From positions 1 through 58,263 of the forward strand of contig JBFFQB010000004.1 in the NCBI GenBank assembly GCA_041573795.1: 58,263 nt of DNA, in the 5' to 3' direction. The position numbers and the translations under genes were made by a program. This DNA comes from E44-bin32 sp041573795. GTDB lineage: Bacteria; Chloroflexota; Anaerolineae; Anaerolineales; E44-bin32. Positions 30,573 through 39,796 of the stretch are shown here, piece by piece. Below the pieces are notes generated by a model. It searched no databases and was not told the DNA's origin. It was given only the letters and a program-made list of their open reading frames with translations. The number at the start of each line of letters is the position of its first letter. The stretch's first letter is position 1.

Positions 30573-32348
30573 TTAGCGTGGCTGACCAAGTTTCAAACGC
30601 TCTTGATCAATAATTTCTTCATCCAGCTTGGGGAACAGTGGGTCGGGTTGTAATAATGCCTGACCGGGCGCGAGTTGGCTGGGTTGCCAGCGCCCTCGCG
30701 CATTTGTCCCATCATAGACAAGCGCTTTATGGGACCGCTGCTCCTCTTGAAAATTCTCGATGCGCAATTCGCCAAAGAGTTGATCTTGATAACCAAGAGT
30801 CCGGTGGAGTTGCTCTGAGCTGAAGGGTAAGAATGGCGAAAAAAGGGTTTTGAGCGAATCGATCGCCTTGAGGGCAGTGTAGACTGTGGTCGCGGCCTTC
30901 AGTGGATCATCCTTGATCACGCTGAACCATGGAGCCTGATCGAGGTAGGCGTTGGCTTCGCGCGCCAGTGCAAGGGCTTCATTTAGCGCGGCCCGTAAAT
31001 TAACTGCGGAAAGTTTCTCGCCCACTGTTCCGAATCCCGCCTCCATTTTTTCAATCAATTCCTGGTCTTCCGGCCGTAAATCTCCCGGCTGCGGTACCAC
31101 ACCCTCCCAATGCTTATAGGCAAAGGACAAGACTCGGTTGGCGAGGTTGCCCCACGCGGCCACAAGCTCGTCGTTGTTGCGACGGACGAATTCAGACCAG
31201 GAGAAATCGCTATCGCGTGCTTCTGGCATCGCTGCGGCGACATAGAAGCGGATCGCATCCGGGTGGTAGCGCTCGAGGATATCCGGCAACCATACTGCCC
31301 AATTGCGACTCTTACTGAACTGCGCCCCTTCGATGTTCATGAATTCATTGGCTGGTATGTCATAGGGTAGGTTCAAAGGCCGGTTTTCCGGTTCATCGTA
31401 GATGCTCTTGATGCCCAATAGCTCGGCCTGCCAGATCACTGTGTGGAAGGGGATGTTGTCCTTGCCAATGAAGTTGAAGATCTTAGCCTGGGGGTTGAAC
31501 CACCATTCCTTCCAGGCTTCGGGCTGACCGATGTTGTGAGCCCATTCAACTGAGGCGGTGAAGTAGCCCATTACGGCCTCAAACCAGACATACAGGCGCT
31601 TGGTATCCCAACCGTCAAGCGGCACTGGGACACCCCACTCAACGTCGCGCGTGACCGGACGTCCTTTCAACCCGCCCTCGATGAAGTTGCGGGCGAAGTT
31701 GATCACGTTCGGTCGCCAGGTAGCCCCCTGTCGTTCAAGATAGGCGAGCAGTTCATCGGTAAAGGCTGGCAGATCGAGAAAGAAGTGCTCCGTTTCACGC
31801 ACGATTGGTTTGCTGCCATCGGTTTTACTGCGGGGATTAATCAGTTCAAGAGCATCTAGAAGATTACCGCAATTATCACATTGATCCCCTCGGGCTTCCT
31901 CGTAACCGCAGATCGGACAGGTCCCTTCAACGTAGCGATCTGGTAGAAATCGATCTTCGGCTTCAGAATAGAGCTGCTGTTGCGTTTGACGGTAGAGGTA
32001 CTCGTTTTCGTAAAGGCGAGTAAAGAAGTCTTGTGCTATGCGATGATGATTTTCGGTGTCCGTATGTGTAAATAGGTCGTAGCTAATCCCGATGCTTTGC
32101 TGTGCCTCCAGAAAGCGCTGATGATAAAACTCGAATAGCTCACGCGGAGACTTGCCCTGTTTATCGGCTTCAACTGTGATTGGCGTACCATGCGAATCAG
32201 ATCCAGATACCATCAGAACACGGTTGCCTCTCAGGCGATGATAACGAGCGAAGATATCCGCCGGCAAGTAAGCTCCAGCCAGGTGGCCAACATGCAGATC
32301 CCCATTGGCGTAAGGCCAGGCTACAGAGACATGGATGATTTCAGTCAT
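30573..32348 (-). CDS. metG: Methionyl-tRNA synthetase
   Basis: A 591-residue class I synthetase that charges tRNA-Met. The ATP-binding HIGH-like motif is H19-V-G-H22 in 'NGDLHVGHLAGAY'. A zinc knuckle with four cysteines follows ('CPICGYEE...CDNCG'), then 'GKDNIPFH' and a KMSKS-like 'QFSKSRNW'. The C-terminal anticodon-binding helices are present, but the appended EMAPII-like dimerisation domain seen in E. coli (677 residues) is absent. GAGG lies 6-7 nt before the ATG. The gene has its own promoter and a structured leader with an intrinsic terminator, so expression is probably controlled by attenuation. Confidence 0.96.
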   Translation of the reverse strand: MTEIIHVSVAWPYANGDLHVGHLAGAYLPADIFARYHRLRGNRVLMVSGSDSHGTPITVEADKQGKSPRELFEFYHQRFLEAQQSIGISYDLFTHTDTENHHRIAQDFFTRLYENEYLYRQTQQQLYSEAEDRFLPDRYVEGTCPICGYEEARGDQCDNCGNLLDALELINPRSKTDGSKPIVRETEHFFLDLPAFTDELLAYLERQGATWRPNVINFARNFIEGGLKGRPVTRDVEWGVPVPLDGWDTKRLYVWFEAVMGYFTASVEWAHNIGQPEAWKEWWFNPQAKIFNFIGKDNIPFHTVIWQAELLGIKSIYDEPENRPLNLPYDIPANEFMNIEGAQFSKSRNWAVWLPDILERYHPDAIRFYVAAAMPEARDSDFSWSEFVRRNNDELVAAWGNLANRVLSFAYKHWEGVVPQPGDLRPEDQELIEKMEAGFGTVGEKLSAVNLRAALNEALALAREANAYLDQAPWFSVIKDDPLKAATTVYTALKAIDSLKTLFSPFLPFSSEQLHRTLGYQDQLFGELRIENFQEEQRSHKALVYDGTNARGRWQPSQLAPGQALLQPDPLFPKLDEEIIDQERLKLGQPR

Positions 32349-32566
32349 AATGAACCTCGTTCAGCAGGAGTGATGGAAACCTTTACGGCAAAAGAAACCG
32401 CCAGCTTGAGGCTGGCGGGAGTAAGCTGCCGGGGCAAATTGCGATCAAGCGCATCTGGCCCGAGCCGATGAGCCTCGCTCCATCGGCGACGGCAGACAAC
32501 ACATGACCATTGGAAGGCTACGAACGAGAAGCGGTTTCACGTAGACCTCGAATCTTTTCGTCGATG
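32349..32566 (-). promoter_or_regulatory. Structured metG leader, class unknown
   Basis: About 218 nt separate the predicted start of transcription from the ATG. Reading the minus strand, an outer stem (CTGCCG 32490-32495 with CGGCAG 32426-32431) encloses a GCCGATG/CATCGGC hairpin and a second arm closed by CGGGC/GCCCG-type pairs, forming a three-way junction. A terminator hairpin follows 7 nt later. An upstream CTACG/CGTAG hairpin also exists. The T-box signature (TGGNACC) is absent, and I see no SAM-I, SAM-II or SAM-IV core. It may be a new or lineage-specific attenuator responding to methionine, SAM or tRNA-Met. Confidence 0.55.
32390..32418 (-). terminator. Intrinsic terminator inside the metG leader
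   Basis: A perfect 8-bp stem (CCGCCAGC 32398-32405 with GCTGGCGG 32411-32418), a 5-nt loop, then TTTCTTTT on the minus strand (32397 down to 32390). It lies between promoter and gene, as an attenuator would. Confidence 0.85.
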
Positions 32567-32572
32567 GTTTGT

Positions 32573-32600
32573 ATTCTACACTGTGCCGATACCAAGTCAA
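32573..32600 (-). promoter_or_regulatory. metG promoter
   Basis: TTGACT (32595-32600), a 16-nt spacer and TAGAAT (32573-32578) on the minus strand. The predicted start is near 32566. Confidence 0.65.
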
Positions 32601-32615
32601 GCAGTTGGCGCCGAA

Positions 32616-32951
32616 TCAGGGAAGATAGCCATCTGCCCGTGCCGCAAAGACGAAATCAGCTTCACTGAGACCACCGATACTATGGGTCCAAATCGTCAGC
32701 GTCACTTTACCCCAGGTGAGGCATAGCTCAGGGTGATGATCGACCTCTTCGGCCAAAGCACCTACTTTATTGGTAAAGTCAAGCGCCTCCTGGAAGTCCT
32801 TGAATGAATATGTTTTTTGAAGGTGATGGTCATCAATCAACATCCATTCCTGTCCCAGCATGGCGTATAACTCGGCCAAAGATTGTCCTGTAAGGGCGCG
32901 CTGGCCTTCACCTCGAGGGGGTACTAGCTCGCGCTGAGCTAACTCGCTCAT
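32616..32951 (-). CDS. Pterin-4a-carbinolamine dehydratase
   Basis: A 111-residue protein with the full signature of the family: 'YSFKDFQEALDFTNKVGALAEEVDHHPELCLTWGKVTLTIWTHSIGGLSEADFVFA'-type sequence, where the His pair of EVDHHPEL and the later His are catalytic. It dehydrates 4a-hydroxytetrahydrobiopterin. In bacteria without aromatic hydroxylases it may serve pterin salvage or molybdopterin-related chemistry. Tandem ATGs occur at 32954 and 32951; AGGAG is 6 nt from the second, which I chose. It lies just upstream of the metG promoter. Confidence 0.93.
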   Translation of the reverse strand: MSELAQRELVPPRGEGQRALTGQSLAELYAMLGQEWMLIDDHHLQKTYSFKDFQEALDFTNKVGALAEEVDHHPELCLTWGKVTLTIWTHSIGGLSEADFVFAARADGYLP

Positions 32952-33028
32952 CATTCACTCCTGTAAGCTAAGATCAAAAGGATTGTATCAGGCCGCTCTA
33001 ACGTTGGCGGGTCATGGCTCTGGGGAGG

Positions 33029-34897
33029 CTAGGCTTTGCCGCGGATGGCTTCGATGATCTCAGCAGCCATATCATAGCGGCTGAAAGGGGGCATGAGGTA
33101 GACACCTTGGACCATGGTGGAGAGAGCGTCGAAGAGCTCAATCGCTACTTGAATACCGGTCTTAGGCGCATCATCCCCCGCCTTTTCTATCCGGGACAGT
33201 ATTGGGTCAGGGATTTGAATGCCCGGTACTTCGTGGTGCAGGAAAGATGCATGGCGGGCGTTGTAGAGCGGTAGCAAACCAACCAGAATCGGCAGATGTA
33301 GCTCCCCGAAGCGAGCCTCATAGGTCTCTATAAACTTAGCAGCCAGTTCAGGCTCATACACTGGTTGGGTCAAGGCGAAGCTCGCCCCGGCTGCAAGCTT
33401 CTTCTGCAACAACTGCATCTCCCGATCGAGATCCTGTGCACACAAATTAAGAGCACAACCAGTGAAAAATGAGGTTGCTTCTCCAATGTCACTCCCGGCA
33501 TGATCGACACCCTGGTTGAATCCCTGTTGAATCAATTGAATCAGTCCAGTCGGCACCAGGTCGTAGTCATCCATGGCATCAGGGTAATCGCCGATGGCGG
33601 TGGGATCCCCCATGACAACAAATACGTTGCGAACACCAAGCGCATGAGCGGCGAGCAGGTCGCCCTGGACGCGCAGCAAGTTGCGCCCGCGAGTGGGAAA
33701 GTGCAAAACGGTCTCTAGGCCAACCTGCGACTGGATCAATTGGCAGACTGCCCAGGGACTCATACGCATGCGTGCCATCGGGCTATCGGCAACGTTGATG
33801 ACATCAGCGCCGGCTTCGGCTAGTAAACTGGCGCCCGCCAGCAGCTTGTGTGTGGAGAAGCCGCGCGGTGGATCCATTTCGACCGATATGACGAGACGAT
33901 CTTCTTCAAATAAACGCGCTAACTTCGTTGGTGGTTCACTGGAAGCGGAGGGTGTGGTGCTGATCACTTCGAGGTCAAGGGCTTCAGGTTCAAGGCAAAC
34001 CCCCTCGCCTTCATCCAGTGCCTGGCGCATTGCAGCGATATGATCGGGCGTGGTCCCACAACACCCGCCAATAAAGACCGCGCCGGCCTCGCAAAAGGAG
34101 CGGGCATAATCGCCGAAATACTCAGCGGTTGCGGGGTACATGATGCGACCCGATACGCGCTCGGGCCAACCGGCATTGGGCATGACTGCATAGTGTGCCT
34201 GGGGAGCAGCACTCCGCATCAACGATAGGATCCTTAGGAGTTGCGCCGGCCCACTTGAACAATTCGCACCGATGATGTCTACACCTAATTCGCTTAATGT
34301 TCGGGCGACATGCTGGGGAGAATCGCCCAGGAGCGTACGGTCGTCACGGGTGAAGGTTAGCGTCGCCACCACGGGCAGCTGGCATACCGCTCTAGCGGCG
34401 CGTACCGCTTCCGCTACCTCATGCAGGTCGGTTTGTGTCTCAACCATCAGTAGATCGCTCCCTGCTTCTGCAAGGGCTTCGATCTGTTCCCTAAATGCGT
34501 CGAAGGCCTGCTCAGGTTGTACCCGACCAAACGGGGCCAGGCGTACACCCAGGGGCCCGACGCTGCCAGCAATCAGGATGGGTTTGAAGGATGCCTCAAC
34601 GGCGCGTTGAGCTAGTTTGACAGCTGCCTGGTTGATCTCACGCACCTTATCTTCCAGGCCATGGGCGCTGAGCTTGTAACGATTCGCGCCGAAGGTGTTT
34701 GTCTCGATGATCTGTGCGCCGGCACTAATATATTCCTGATGAATCTCGGCGACGAGGGCGGGCTGTGTCAGGTTAAGTTCATCAAAGCAGGCATTAAAGG
34801 AGACACCGCGGCTGTGGAGCATGGTGCCCATGGCACCGTCGGCCAGGATGATGCCATCCTTTTCAAGCAGCTCTTGGAGGAGATCGGGGTTTGCCAT
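33029..34897 (-). CDS. Bifunctional homocysteine S-methyltransferase/5,10-methylenetetrahydrofolate reductase
   Basis: A 622-residue fusion like B. subtilis YitJ. Residues 1-300 are a homocysteine-binding barrel ('GIILADGAMGTMLHSRGV', with Zn cysteines in 'ANCSSGPAQLL' and 'FIGGCCGTTPDHI'). Residues 330-620 are an FAD-dependent MetF barrel ('RLVISVEMDPPRGFSTHKLL', 'VFVVMGDPTAIGDYPD', 'FALTQPVYEPELAAKF'). Together they reduce methylene-THF and move methyl groups to homocysteine. I chose the ATG at 34897, 4 nt after the metH stop. It is the second gene of the SAM-riboswitch operon, supplying methyl-THF to MetH. Confidence 0.93.
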   Translation of the reverse strand: MANPDLLQELLEKDGIILADGAMGTMLHSRGVSFNACFDELNLTQPALVAEIHQEYISAGAQIIETNTFGANRYKLSAHGLEDKVREINQAAVKLAQRAVEASFKPILIAGSVGPLGVRLAPFGRVQPEQAFDAFREQIEALAEAGSDLLMVETQTDLHEVAEAVRAARAVCQLPVVATLTFTRDDRTLLGDSPQHVARTLSELGVDIIGANCSSGPAQLLRILSLMRSAAPQAHYAVMPNAGWPERVSGRIMYPATAEYFGDYARSFCEAGAVFIGGCCGTTPDHIAAMRQALDEGEGVCLEPEALDLEVISTTPSASSEPPTKLARLFEEDRLVISVEMDPPRGFSTHKLLAGASLLAEAGADVINVADSPMARMRMSPWAVCQLIQSQVGLETVLHFPTRGRNLLRVQGDLLAAHALGVRNVFVVMGDPTAIGDYPDAMDDYDLVPTGLIQLIQQGFNQGVDHAGSDIGEATSFFTGCALNLCAQDLDREMQLLQKKLAAGASFALTQPVYEPELAAKFIETYEARFGELHLPILVGLLPLYNARHASFLHHEVPGIQIPDPILSRIEKAGDDAPKTGIQVAIELFDALSTMVQGVYLMPPFSRYDMAAEIIEAIRGKA

Positions 34898-34901
34898 GGC
34901 A

Positions 34902-37900
34902 TCATTCTCGCATGAGCTGTTCAACCCGGCTCACGCCAACGTTGAAATACTTCGCCTGTGGGTGATGTACGATGATCGCCGCGGTCGACTGTTCCGGGAT
35001 CAGTTGAAAGGCAGGAGAAAGGCTCATTCCCAGCGCTTCCTCAGCTGGGAGCAGGTGGAAGACCTTGGCGTGATCCTCTAACTCCGGGATGGCGGGATAA
35101 CCCCATGAATAGCGTTTGCCCTGATCGGATTGAAGCTTTAATTCTCGGCGGATGTGGCGATGGAGGTACTCGGCCGCTGCTTCTGCAGTCTGGACGGCAA
35201 GTCCATGGGTGAAATACGACTCGCTGTAATCGTCGCTTGTTTGAAGTTCATCGAAGCGTTCTGTTGCTTCCTTTCCCACACTTACTACCTGCAGGGCGAG
35301 GACATCGAACTCCCCAGAATCGAGCGGGAGAAAATAATCAGAAAGACAAAGACCCTCGCCGCTTATCTGGCGTGGGAATGAAAAGCGCACAAGCTCCTGT
35401 GGCTCTCCCTGGATCGTGTCAGGATCGAAGACAAGTAGATCATTTCCTTCGGATACAGCAGGCCAGTAGCCATAAACGCCATGGGGTTTTAACCAACCTT
35501 CGTTTAATGCCTGCCGTTGCATCTGCTCCAGGCGTGTCTCATATTCTTTTCGCAACCGATCCCAATCCTCGCCATGTGTATTCTTGGCGCCCCATGAAAG
35601 ACGGAAGAGCTCGTTCTTGGCCAGGTGCTGGAAGACCGCCTCGAGCGGCATGCGTTCGACTATATGGGGACCCCATTGCGGCGGTTGTGGAATTTGCTGT
35701 GCCGGCATGATTTGCGCCTTACGGCTGACCGTTGCTGTGCCACCCTGATCTTTTTGGATCTCTCGCTCAGCCTGCTGCAAGCGATCCTGAAGCAAGGATT
35801 CCCGTCGTGTTTCGTCCTGAAGTTGGTCCATCACATCCAGACCCTCAAAGGCATCTTTACAGTAGAACACGCCACCACCATAAGGGGTATTCTCTTCAGG
35901 GAAGAGGATGCGTCGGCCAAAGCGGCGGTTGATCGCGGCACCCCCGATGAGAACGGGAATTTGCAGGTCTCGTCGATGGAGCTCATTCACGATCAATGGC
36001 ATCTGCTTACTGGTACTCACGAGCAAGGCGCTCAACCCGATTGCATCCGCTTCCCATTCGATGGCGGTGTCGATGATCAGGTTGGCAGGGACCTGTTTCC
36101 CCAGGTCCTGTACCGTGTAGCCATTGTTGGAAAGAATCGTTTTCACCAGGTTCTTACCGATATCGTGTACATCGCCGTAAACGGTGGCCAGCACAACTTT
36201 ACCCTTGCTGACCCCTTCCTGCACATCAAGGTAGCCTTCAAGGTGGGAGACGGCTAGCTTCATTACCTCGGCGGACTGCAAGACGAAGGGCAGGATCAAT
36301 TCGCCGGATCCGAACTTGTCGCCGACTTCCTTCATTGCCGGCAGGAGAACGGAGTTGAGTACCTCGACAGCTCGGGCCGACTGCTCTTCTGGCCCTGCGG
36401 TGGAAAGGAGCAGATCGATACCCTCCGGCACGCCCTCCTTATGGCGATGAACGATACTCCAATGTAGTCGTTCGGCAGGTGACATTCCTGCGGTGGGATC
36501 ACTGGCGCTATCAGTGGGTTCAAGCGTCACCGATTCGAAGTGTTCGATCAGTTTTTGCAAGGCCTCTGGATGGCGATTAAAGATTAGGTCATCAACCAAC
36601 TTCTGTTCCTCAGGCGGAATTTCTCCATAGGGTGTGATGTGCGCCGGATTGACAATGGCCATATCCAAGCCGGCATCGACACAGTGGTGAAGCATGATGC
36701 TGTTAAGAACACGACGAGCCTGTGGACTGAGTCCAAACGAGACATTCGAGACGCCCAGAGATGTTAGCGTGCCTGGTAGCGCAGCTTTGATCTGGCGGAT
36801 GCCCTCAATCGTCTCGATGGCCGAATTTTCATACTCCGGATCACCCGTGGCGAGCGTGAAAGTCAACGCATCAAAGATCAAATCTTCTGGTTCGAGACCG
36901 TACTCCGTGACCGCAATGCTGTAGATTCGCTGGGCGATCTCGAGCTTGCGCTGGGCGGATTTCGCCATGCCCTCCTCATCGATGGTCAAGGCGATCACGG
37001 CTGCCCCGTGTTCTTTAGCCAGGGTAAGGACGCGATCTAGTTTTTCGCGACCGGCCTCCAGGTTTACGGAGTTGAGCAAGGCGCGACCCGGGTTGATCTT
37101 AAGGGCGGCTTCCATCACTTCGGGTTCAGTCGTGTCAATCACCAGGGGCGCTTCGACTGTCATGGCCAAACGATGGATGACCTCGGCCATCATCTCAGGC
37201 TCATTGCTGCGTTCTGTCAGGGCTACGCAAATGTCGAGAACGTGGGCGCCCCCTTCGATCTGATCACGGGCAAGTTCGACAATGGCATCGTAATCCTCAG
37301 CCAGCAAAAGGCGTTTGGCGCGGCGCGAGCCCTGTGTGTTGATGCGCTCACCAATGAGTAAGGGTCGCGGCTCTTGATGTAAGGGAACACTGCGAACGGC
37401 TGAGCTAAGATGTGGCGGGTGATGTTCTGGCCGTGGTGGGCGCTCATGCTGGCCGACTGCTTCGACCAGCAACTTGAGGTGCTCTGGTGTGGTCCCGCAG
37501 CAACCACCGACAACGCCAACGTTATACTTCTCGACAAACTCGAGCATATCCTCTTTGAAAGGTTCTGGCTCGAGTGGATATACCGCCTGTCCGTCGACGT
37601 TGAGGGGTAATCCAGCGTTCGGGATACAGGACACAGGCAAGGTGGCGTTTTCTCCCAGAAAGCGGATTGGTTCGCGCATGTGCTCGGGGCCGGTAGAGCA
37701 ATTTAATCCTACAAGATCGATGGGCAGGCGCTCGAGAATATTCAACGCGGCACCAATATCGGTGCCCAACAACATGCGCCCTGAAGTGTCGAGAGTCACC
37801 TGGGCTTGGATCGGAAGGCTTTTTCCGGCCTGCTCGAAGGCTTGCTGAAATCCCTGGATGGCAGCCTTGACTTCGAGGATATCTTGGGAGGTCTCGATGA

Positions 37901-38405
37901 GCAGCAGGTCAGCGCCTCCTTCGATTAGACCGAGTGCTTGTTCGGCAAAGATATCCACCAGTTCATCGAAGCTGATATCGGAAAGGTCGGGGTCGTTGGC
38001 TGAAGGTAGTTTTCCAGTGGGTCCGACAGAACCTGCGACAAAGCGCGGTTTTTCGGCAGTAGCGTATTCATCTGCCAGGTCGCGTGCTAACCGTGCTGCC
38101 GCAACATTAATGGCGTGAACTTGATCTTCGAGAGCATACTCACCAAGGGTGATGCGGTTTGCACGGAATGTATTGGTCTCGATCACGTCAACACCGACGT
38201 CGAGGAATGATCGATGGACGCGTTCTACCGCCTCGGGTTTGCTGATCACCAGGTGGTCGTGGCAGCCTTCGAGGTGGTCCCCGCCAAAGTCCGCTGCTGT
38301 CAGTTCTTGGGCTTGCAGACTGGTTCCCATGGCGCCGTCAAATACAAGCACTCGCTTCTCAAGTGCGTCAAGATAGGCTCGGTGGGTGATCTCACGCTGC
38401 TTCAA
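34902..38405 (-). CDS. metH: Cobalamin-dependent methionine synthase
   Basis: A 1167-residue, full-length MetH. In order it has a homocysteine/zinc barrel (1-320, 'FDGAMGTSLQAQ', 'GLNCSTGPEHM', 'VGGCCGTTPEHL'), a pterin-binding barrel (about 345-610, 'LLIGERINTQGSRRAK'), a B12 cap (about 640-735), and a B12-binding Rossmann domain with the base-off His in 'YGDVHDIGKN' (DxHxxG). The C-terminal reactivation (AdoMet) domain runs from about 930 ('RYSWGYPAIPELEDHAKVFHLL'). It transfers methyl from methyl-THF to homocysteine. The start is TTG at 38405 with AGGAGAG 7-9 nt upstream. A SAM-I riboswitch controls it. Confidence 0.96.
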   Translation of the reverse strand: MKQREITHRAYLDALEKRVLVFDGAMGTSLQAQELTAADFGGDHLEGCHDHLVISKPEAVERVHRSFLDVGVDVIETNTFRANRITLGEYALEDQVHAINVAAARLARDLADEYATAEKPRFVAGSVGPTGKLPSANDPDLSDISFDELVDIFAEQALGLIEGGADLLLIETSQDILEVKAAIQGFQQAFEQAGKSLPIQAQVTLDTSGRMLLGTDIGAALNILERLPIDLVGLNCSTGPEHMREPIRFLGENATLPVSCIPNAGLPLNVDGQAVYPLEPEPFKEDMLEFVEKYNVGVVGGCCGTTPEHLKLLVEAVGQHERPPRPEHHPPHLSSAVRSVPLHQEPRPLLIGERINTQGSRRAKRLLLAEDYDAIVELARDQIEGGAHVLDICVALTERSNEPEMMAEVIHRLAMTVEAPLVIDTTEPEVMEAALKINPGRALLNSVNLEAGREKLDRVLTLAKEHGAAVIALTIDEEGMAKSAQRKLEIAQRIYSIAVTEYGLEPEDLIFDALTFTLATGDPEYENSAIETIEGIRQIKAALPGTLTSLGVSNVSFGLSPQARRVLNSIMLHHCVDAGLDMAIVNPAHITPYGEIPPEEQKLVDDLIFNRHPEALQKLIEHFESVTLEPTDSASDPTAGMSPAERLHWSIVHRHKEGVPEGIDLLLSTAGPEEQSARAVEVLNSVLLPAMKEVGDKFGSGELILPFVLQSAEVMKLAVSHLEGYLDVQEGVSKGKVVLATVYGDVHDIGKNLVKTILSNNGYTVQDLGKQVPANLIIDTAIEWEADAIGLSALLVSTSKQMPLIVNELHRRDLQIPVLIGGAAINRRFGRRILFPEENTPYGGGVFYCKDAFEGLDVMDQLQDETRRESLLQDRLQQAEREIQKDQGGTATVSRKAQIMPAQQIPQPPQWGPHIVERMPLEAVFQHLAKNELFRLSWGAKNTHGEDWDRLRKEYETRLEQMQRQALNEGWLKPHGVYGYWPAVSEGNDLLVFDPDTIQGEPQELVRFSFPRQISGEGLCLSDYFLPLDSGEFDVLALQVVSVGKEATERFDELQTSDDYSESYFTHGLAVQTAEAAAEYLHRHIRRELKLQSDQGKRYSWGYPAIPELEDHAKVFHLLPAEEALGMSLSPAFQLIPEQSTAAIIVHHPQAKYFNVGVSRVEQLMRE

Positions 38406-38440
38406 TTAGAACTCTCCTGCGTGTGCTATTCACGCCATGG

Positions 38441-38470
38441 CGAAGAAAAACCTCTTCGTGGAAGAAGAGG
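38441..38470 (-). terminator. Expression-platform terminator of the SAM-I riboswitch
   Basis: A 7-bp stem (CCTCTTC with GAAGAGG, 38464-38470 and 38451-38457) and T5 (38450-38446) on the minus strand. The 3' strand of aptamer helix P1 continues into GAGAGG, which can pair with CCTCTT and would form the antiterminator. Confidence 0.85.
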
Positions 38471-38495
38471 CTCGACGTGGACTCACGTGCTTCCT

Positions 38496-38624
38496 CTCAT
38501 CTTCCAGACGGTTATGCTCGCCGTATAACCTTCTGCCGGAGTTGGCACCTTCCGCCTTGATGATCTACAAGGACAAGGGTTGCCGAGGCTTCTTCGGGCC
38601 GGTCCCTCCGCCTCTCTCGATGAG
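38496..38624 (-). promoter_or_regulatory. SAM-I (S-box) riboswitch controlling metH
   Basis: The aptamer reads CTCATC-GAGAGAGGCGGAGGGA-CCGGCCC-GAAGAAGCC-TCGGCAACC on the minus strand, then AAGGTGCCAACTCC, GGCAGAAGG and finally GAAGATGAG. These are the conserved SAM-I core elements: P1 (CTCATC/GATGAG), the kink-turn GA segment, GGCAACC and GGTGCCAA/CTCC. With the terminator downstream, SAM binding should switch metH and the MTHFR fusion off. Confidence 0.95.
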
Positions 38625-38658
38625 TATTCCGGACATTTAATTGTTGATAAGTTTTGTC

Positions 38659-38688
38659 AGTTTACCATGCGCAGAAAACGGATGTCAA
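38659..38688 (-). promoter_or_regulatory. metH operon promoter
   Basis: TTGACA (38683-38688), an 18-nt spacer and TAAACT (38659-38664) on the minus strand. The predicted start lies about 25 nt ahead of the riboswitch aptamer. Confidence 0.65.
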
Positions 38689-38722
38689 TTGTCTGCAAGA
38701 TATGGACTGAGGCCGTCGATTG

Positions 38723-39766
38723 TCATTCGCGTAGGCTGAGTGCGGTAGCGTTGAGCGTATCGATAACCTGGTCAGCGATCTCGACACTGGTAGATCCCAA
38801 TCCGCAGCTTGCGCTGAGTAGACTGATCGGATCAAGGGTTGTGGGCAACTCGATGCCGCGTTGCGCAGCCCGTTGGAGAATCCCTTCGATCCCATCCCGC
38901 AGGGATGTGGCCAGCTGGGCAGCGCTGGTGGTATTTATCGTCTCGTTGTTTGGGACCATCCCCCAGGCTATTCGCCCGCCGCGTGCAAAAAAAGCGCTCA
39001 GTTCTTCCGGATAGAGTGCCAGATTATGGAGATAACCTTGCGCATCGAGACTGAGGATATCGACTTGGGTCGCGAGCAGTACAGACCAATCGGTATTGGC
39101 GCAGCAGTGGACTGCGGCCAGGGCGTTTTCATCGTGGATAGCCTGAAAGACTTCATCCAGCATCTGAAGTACCTGCTCGCGACTCAGGCTGATGAAAGCC
39201 GAACCGAACGATGCCATATAGGGCTCGTCGACGAAGAGCATTACATTGGGACGCAGTGTCTTAAGCGCAGAAATCTGCCAGCGAGCGGTCATAACGGTAT
39301 TTTTTAGAATGACATCGGCAAGATGCTCGTGGTAGAGGCTGGCACGCAGATCCTGATCGGTAACCGTCAAGCCGAAGCTGATCGGCCCCGTGACCTGGCC
39401 CTTGATCCAGCCTTCATGCGAGGCGTCTAATTGCTGTTTAAGTGCATAAAAACCACTGGCATAACTCTCGGGCAGAGCAAAGAATTCAAGATCATCGGAT
39501 AGCACCCTTTCATAGAAAGGCGTGATGGCCGCGGTCAGATCTCCCTCAGTGTTGAAGTTTATTTTCTCCTTGCTCTCATCGAGGATAAGTGCGGGAAGGG
39601 AGGCGCTAAACTGAGTGTACATATTCTCGAGGAAGGTCTTGCGTGGTAGTTGAGGCCAGGACGGGATGTCGAGGCTGTCGTTGAGCCGAGCGGTTATCTC
39701 CTGTGCTTCAAGGTGCGGGACGCTGCCGATATTGACTGTGGCAAAAGGGGGAAGTTGCTTGAGCAT
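38723..39766 (-). CDS. MetE/UROD-superfamily methyltransferase-like protein (core-MetE-like)
   Basis: A 347-residue barrel protein. The zinc ligands of cobalamin-independent methionine synthase are recognisable: H-x-C in 'LAAVHCCANTDWS' and a late Cys in 'LLSASCGLGSTSVEIADQVIDTL'. 'KGQVTGPISFGLTVTDQ' and 'LFVDEPYMASFGSAFIS' are further MetE/UROD landmarks. It lacks the N-terminal half of classical MetE, as do 'core-MetE' enzymes, which take methyl groups from methyl-corrinoids. That role would fit beside metH, but a corrinoid methyltransferase of the MtaA type is also possible. It has its own promoter and is not under the SAM riboswitch, which lies downstream of its stop. Confidence 0.8.
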   Translation of the reverse strand: MLKQLPPFATVNIGSVPHLEAQEITARLNDSLDIPSWPQLPRKTFLENMYTQFSASLPALILDESKEKINFNTEGDLTAAITPFYERVLSDDLEFFALPESYASGFYALKQQLDASHEGWIKGQVTGPISFGLTVTDQDLRASLYHEHLADVILKNTVMTARWQISALKTLRPNVMLFVDEPYMASFGSAFISLSREQVLQMLDEVFQAIHDENALAAVHCCANTDWSVLLATQVDILSLDAQGYLHNLALYPEELSAFFARGGRIAWGMVPNNETINTTSAAQLATSLRDGIEGILQRAAQRGIELPTTLDPISLLSASCGLGSTSVEIADQVIDTLNATALSLRE

Positions 39767-39796
39767 TGAGGACCAACCCTTCTGGAGGCATTCGTG

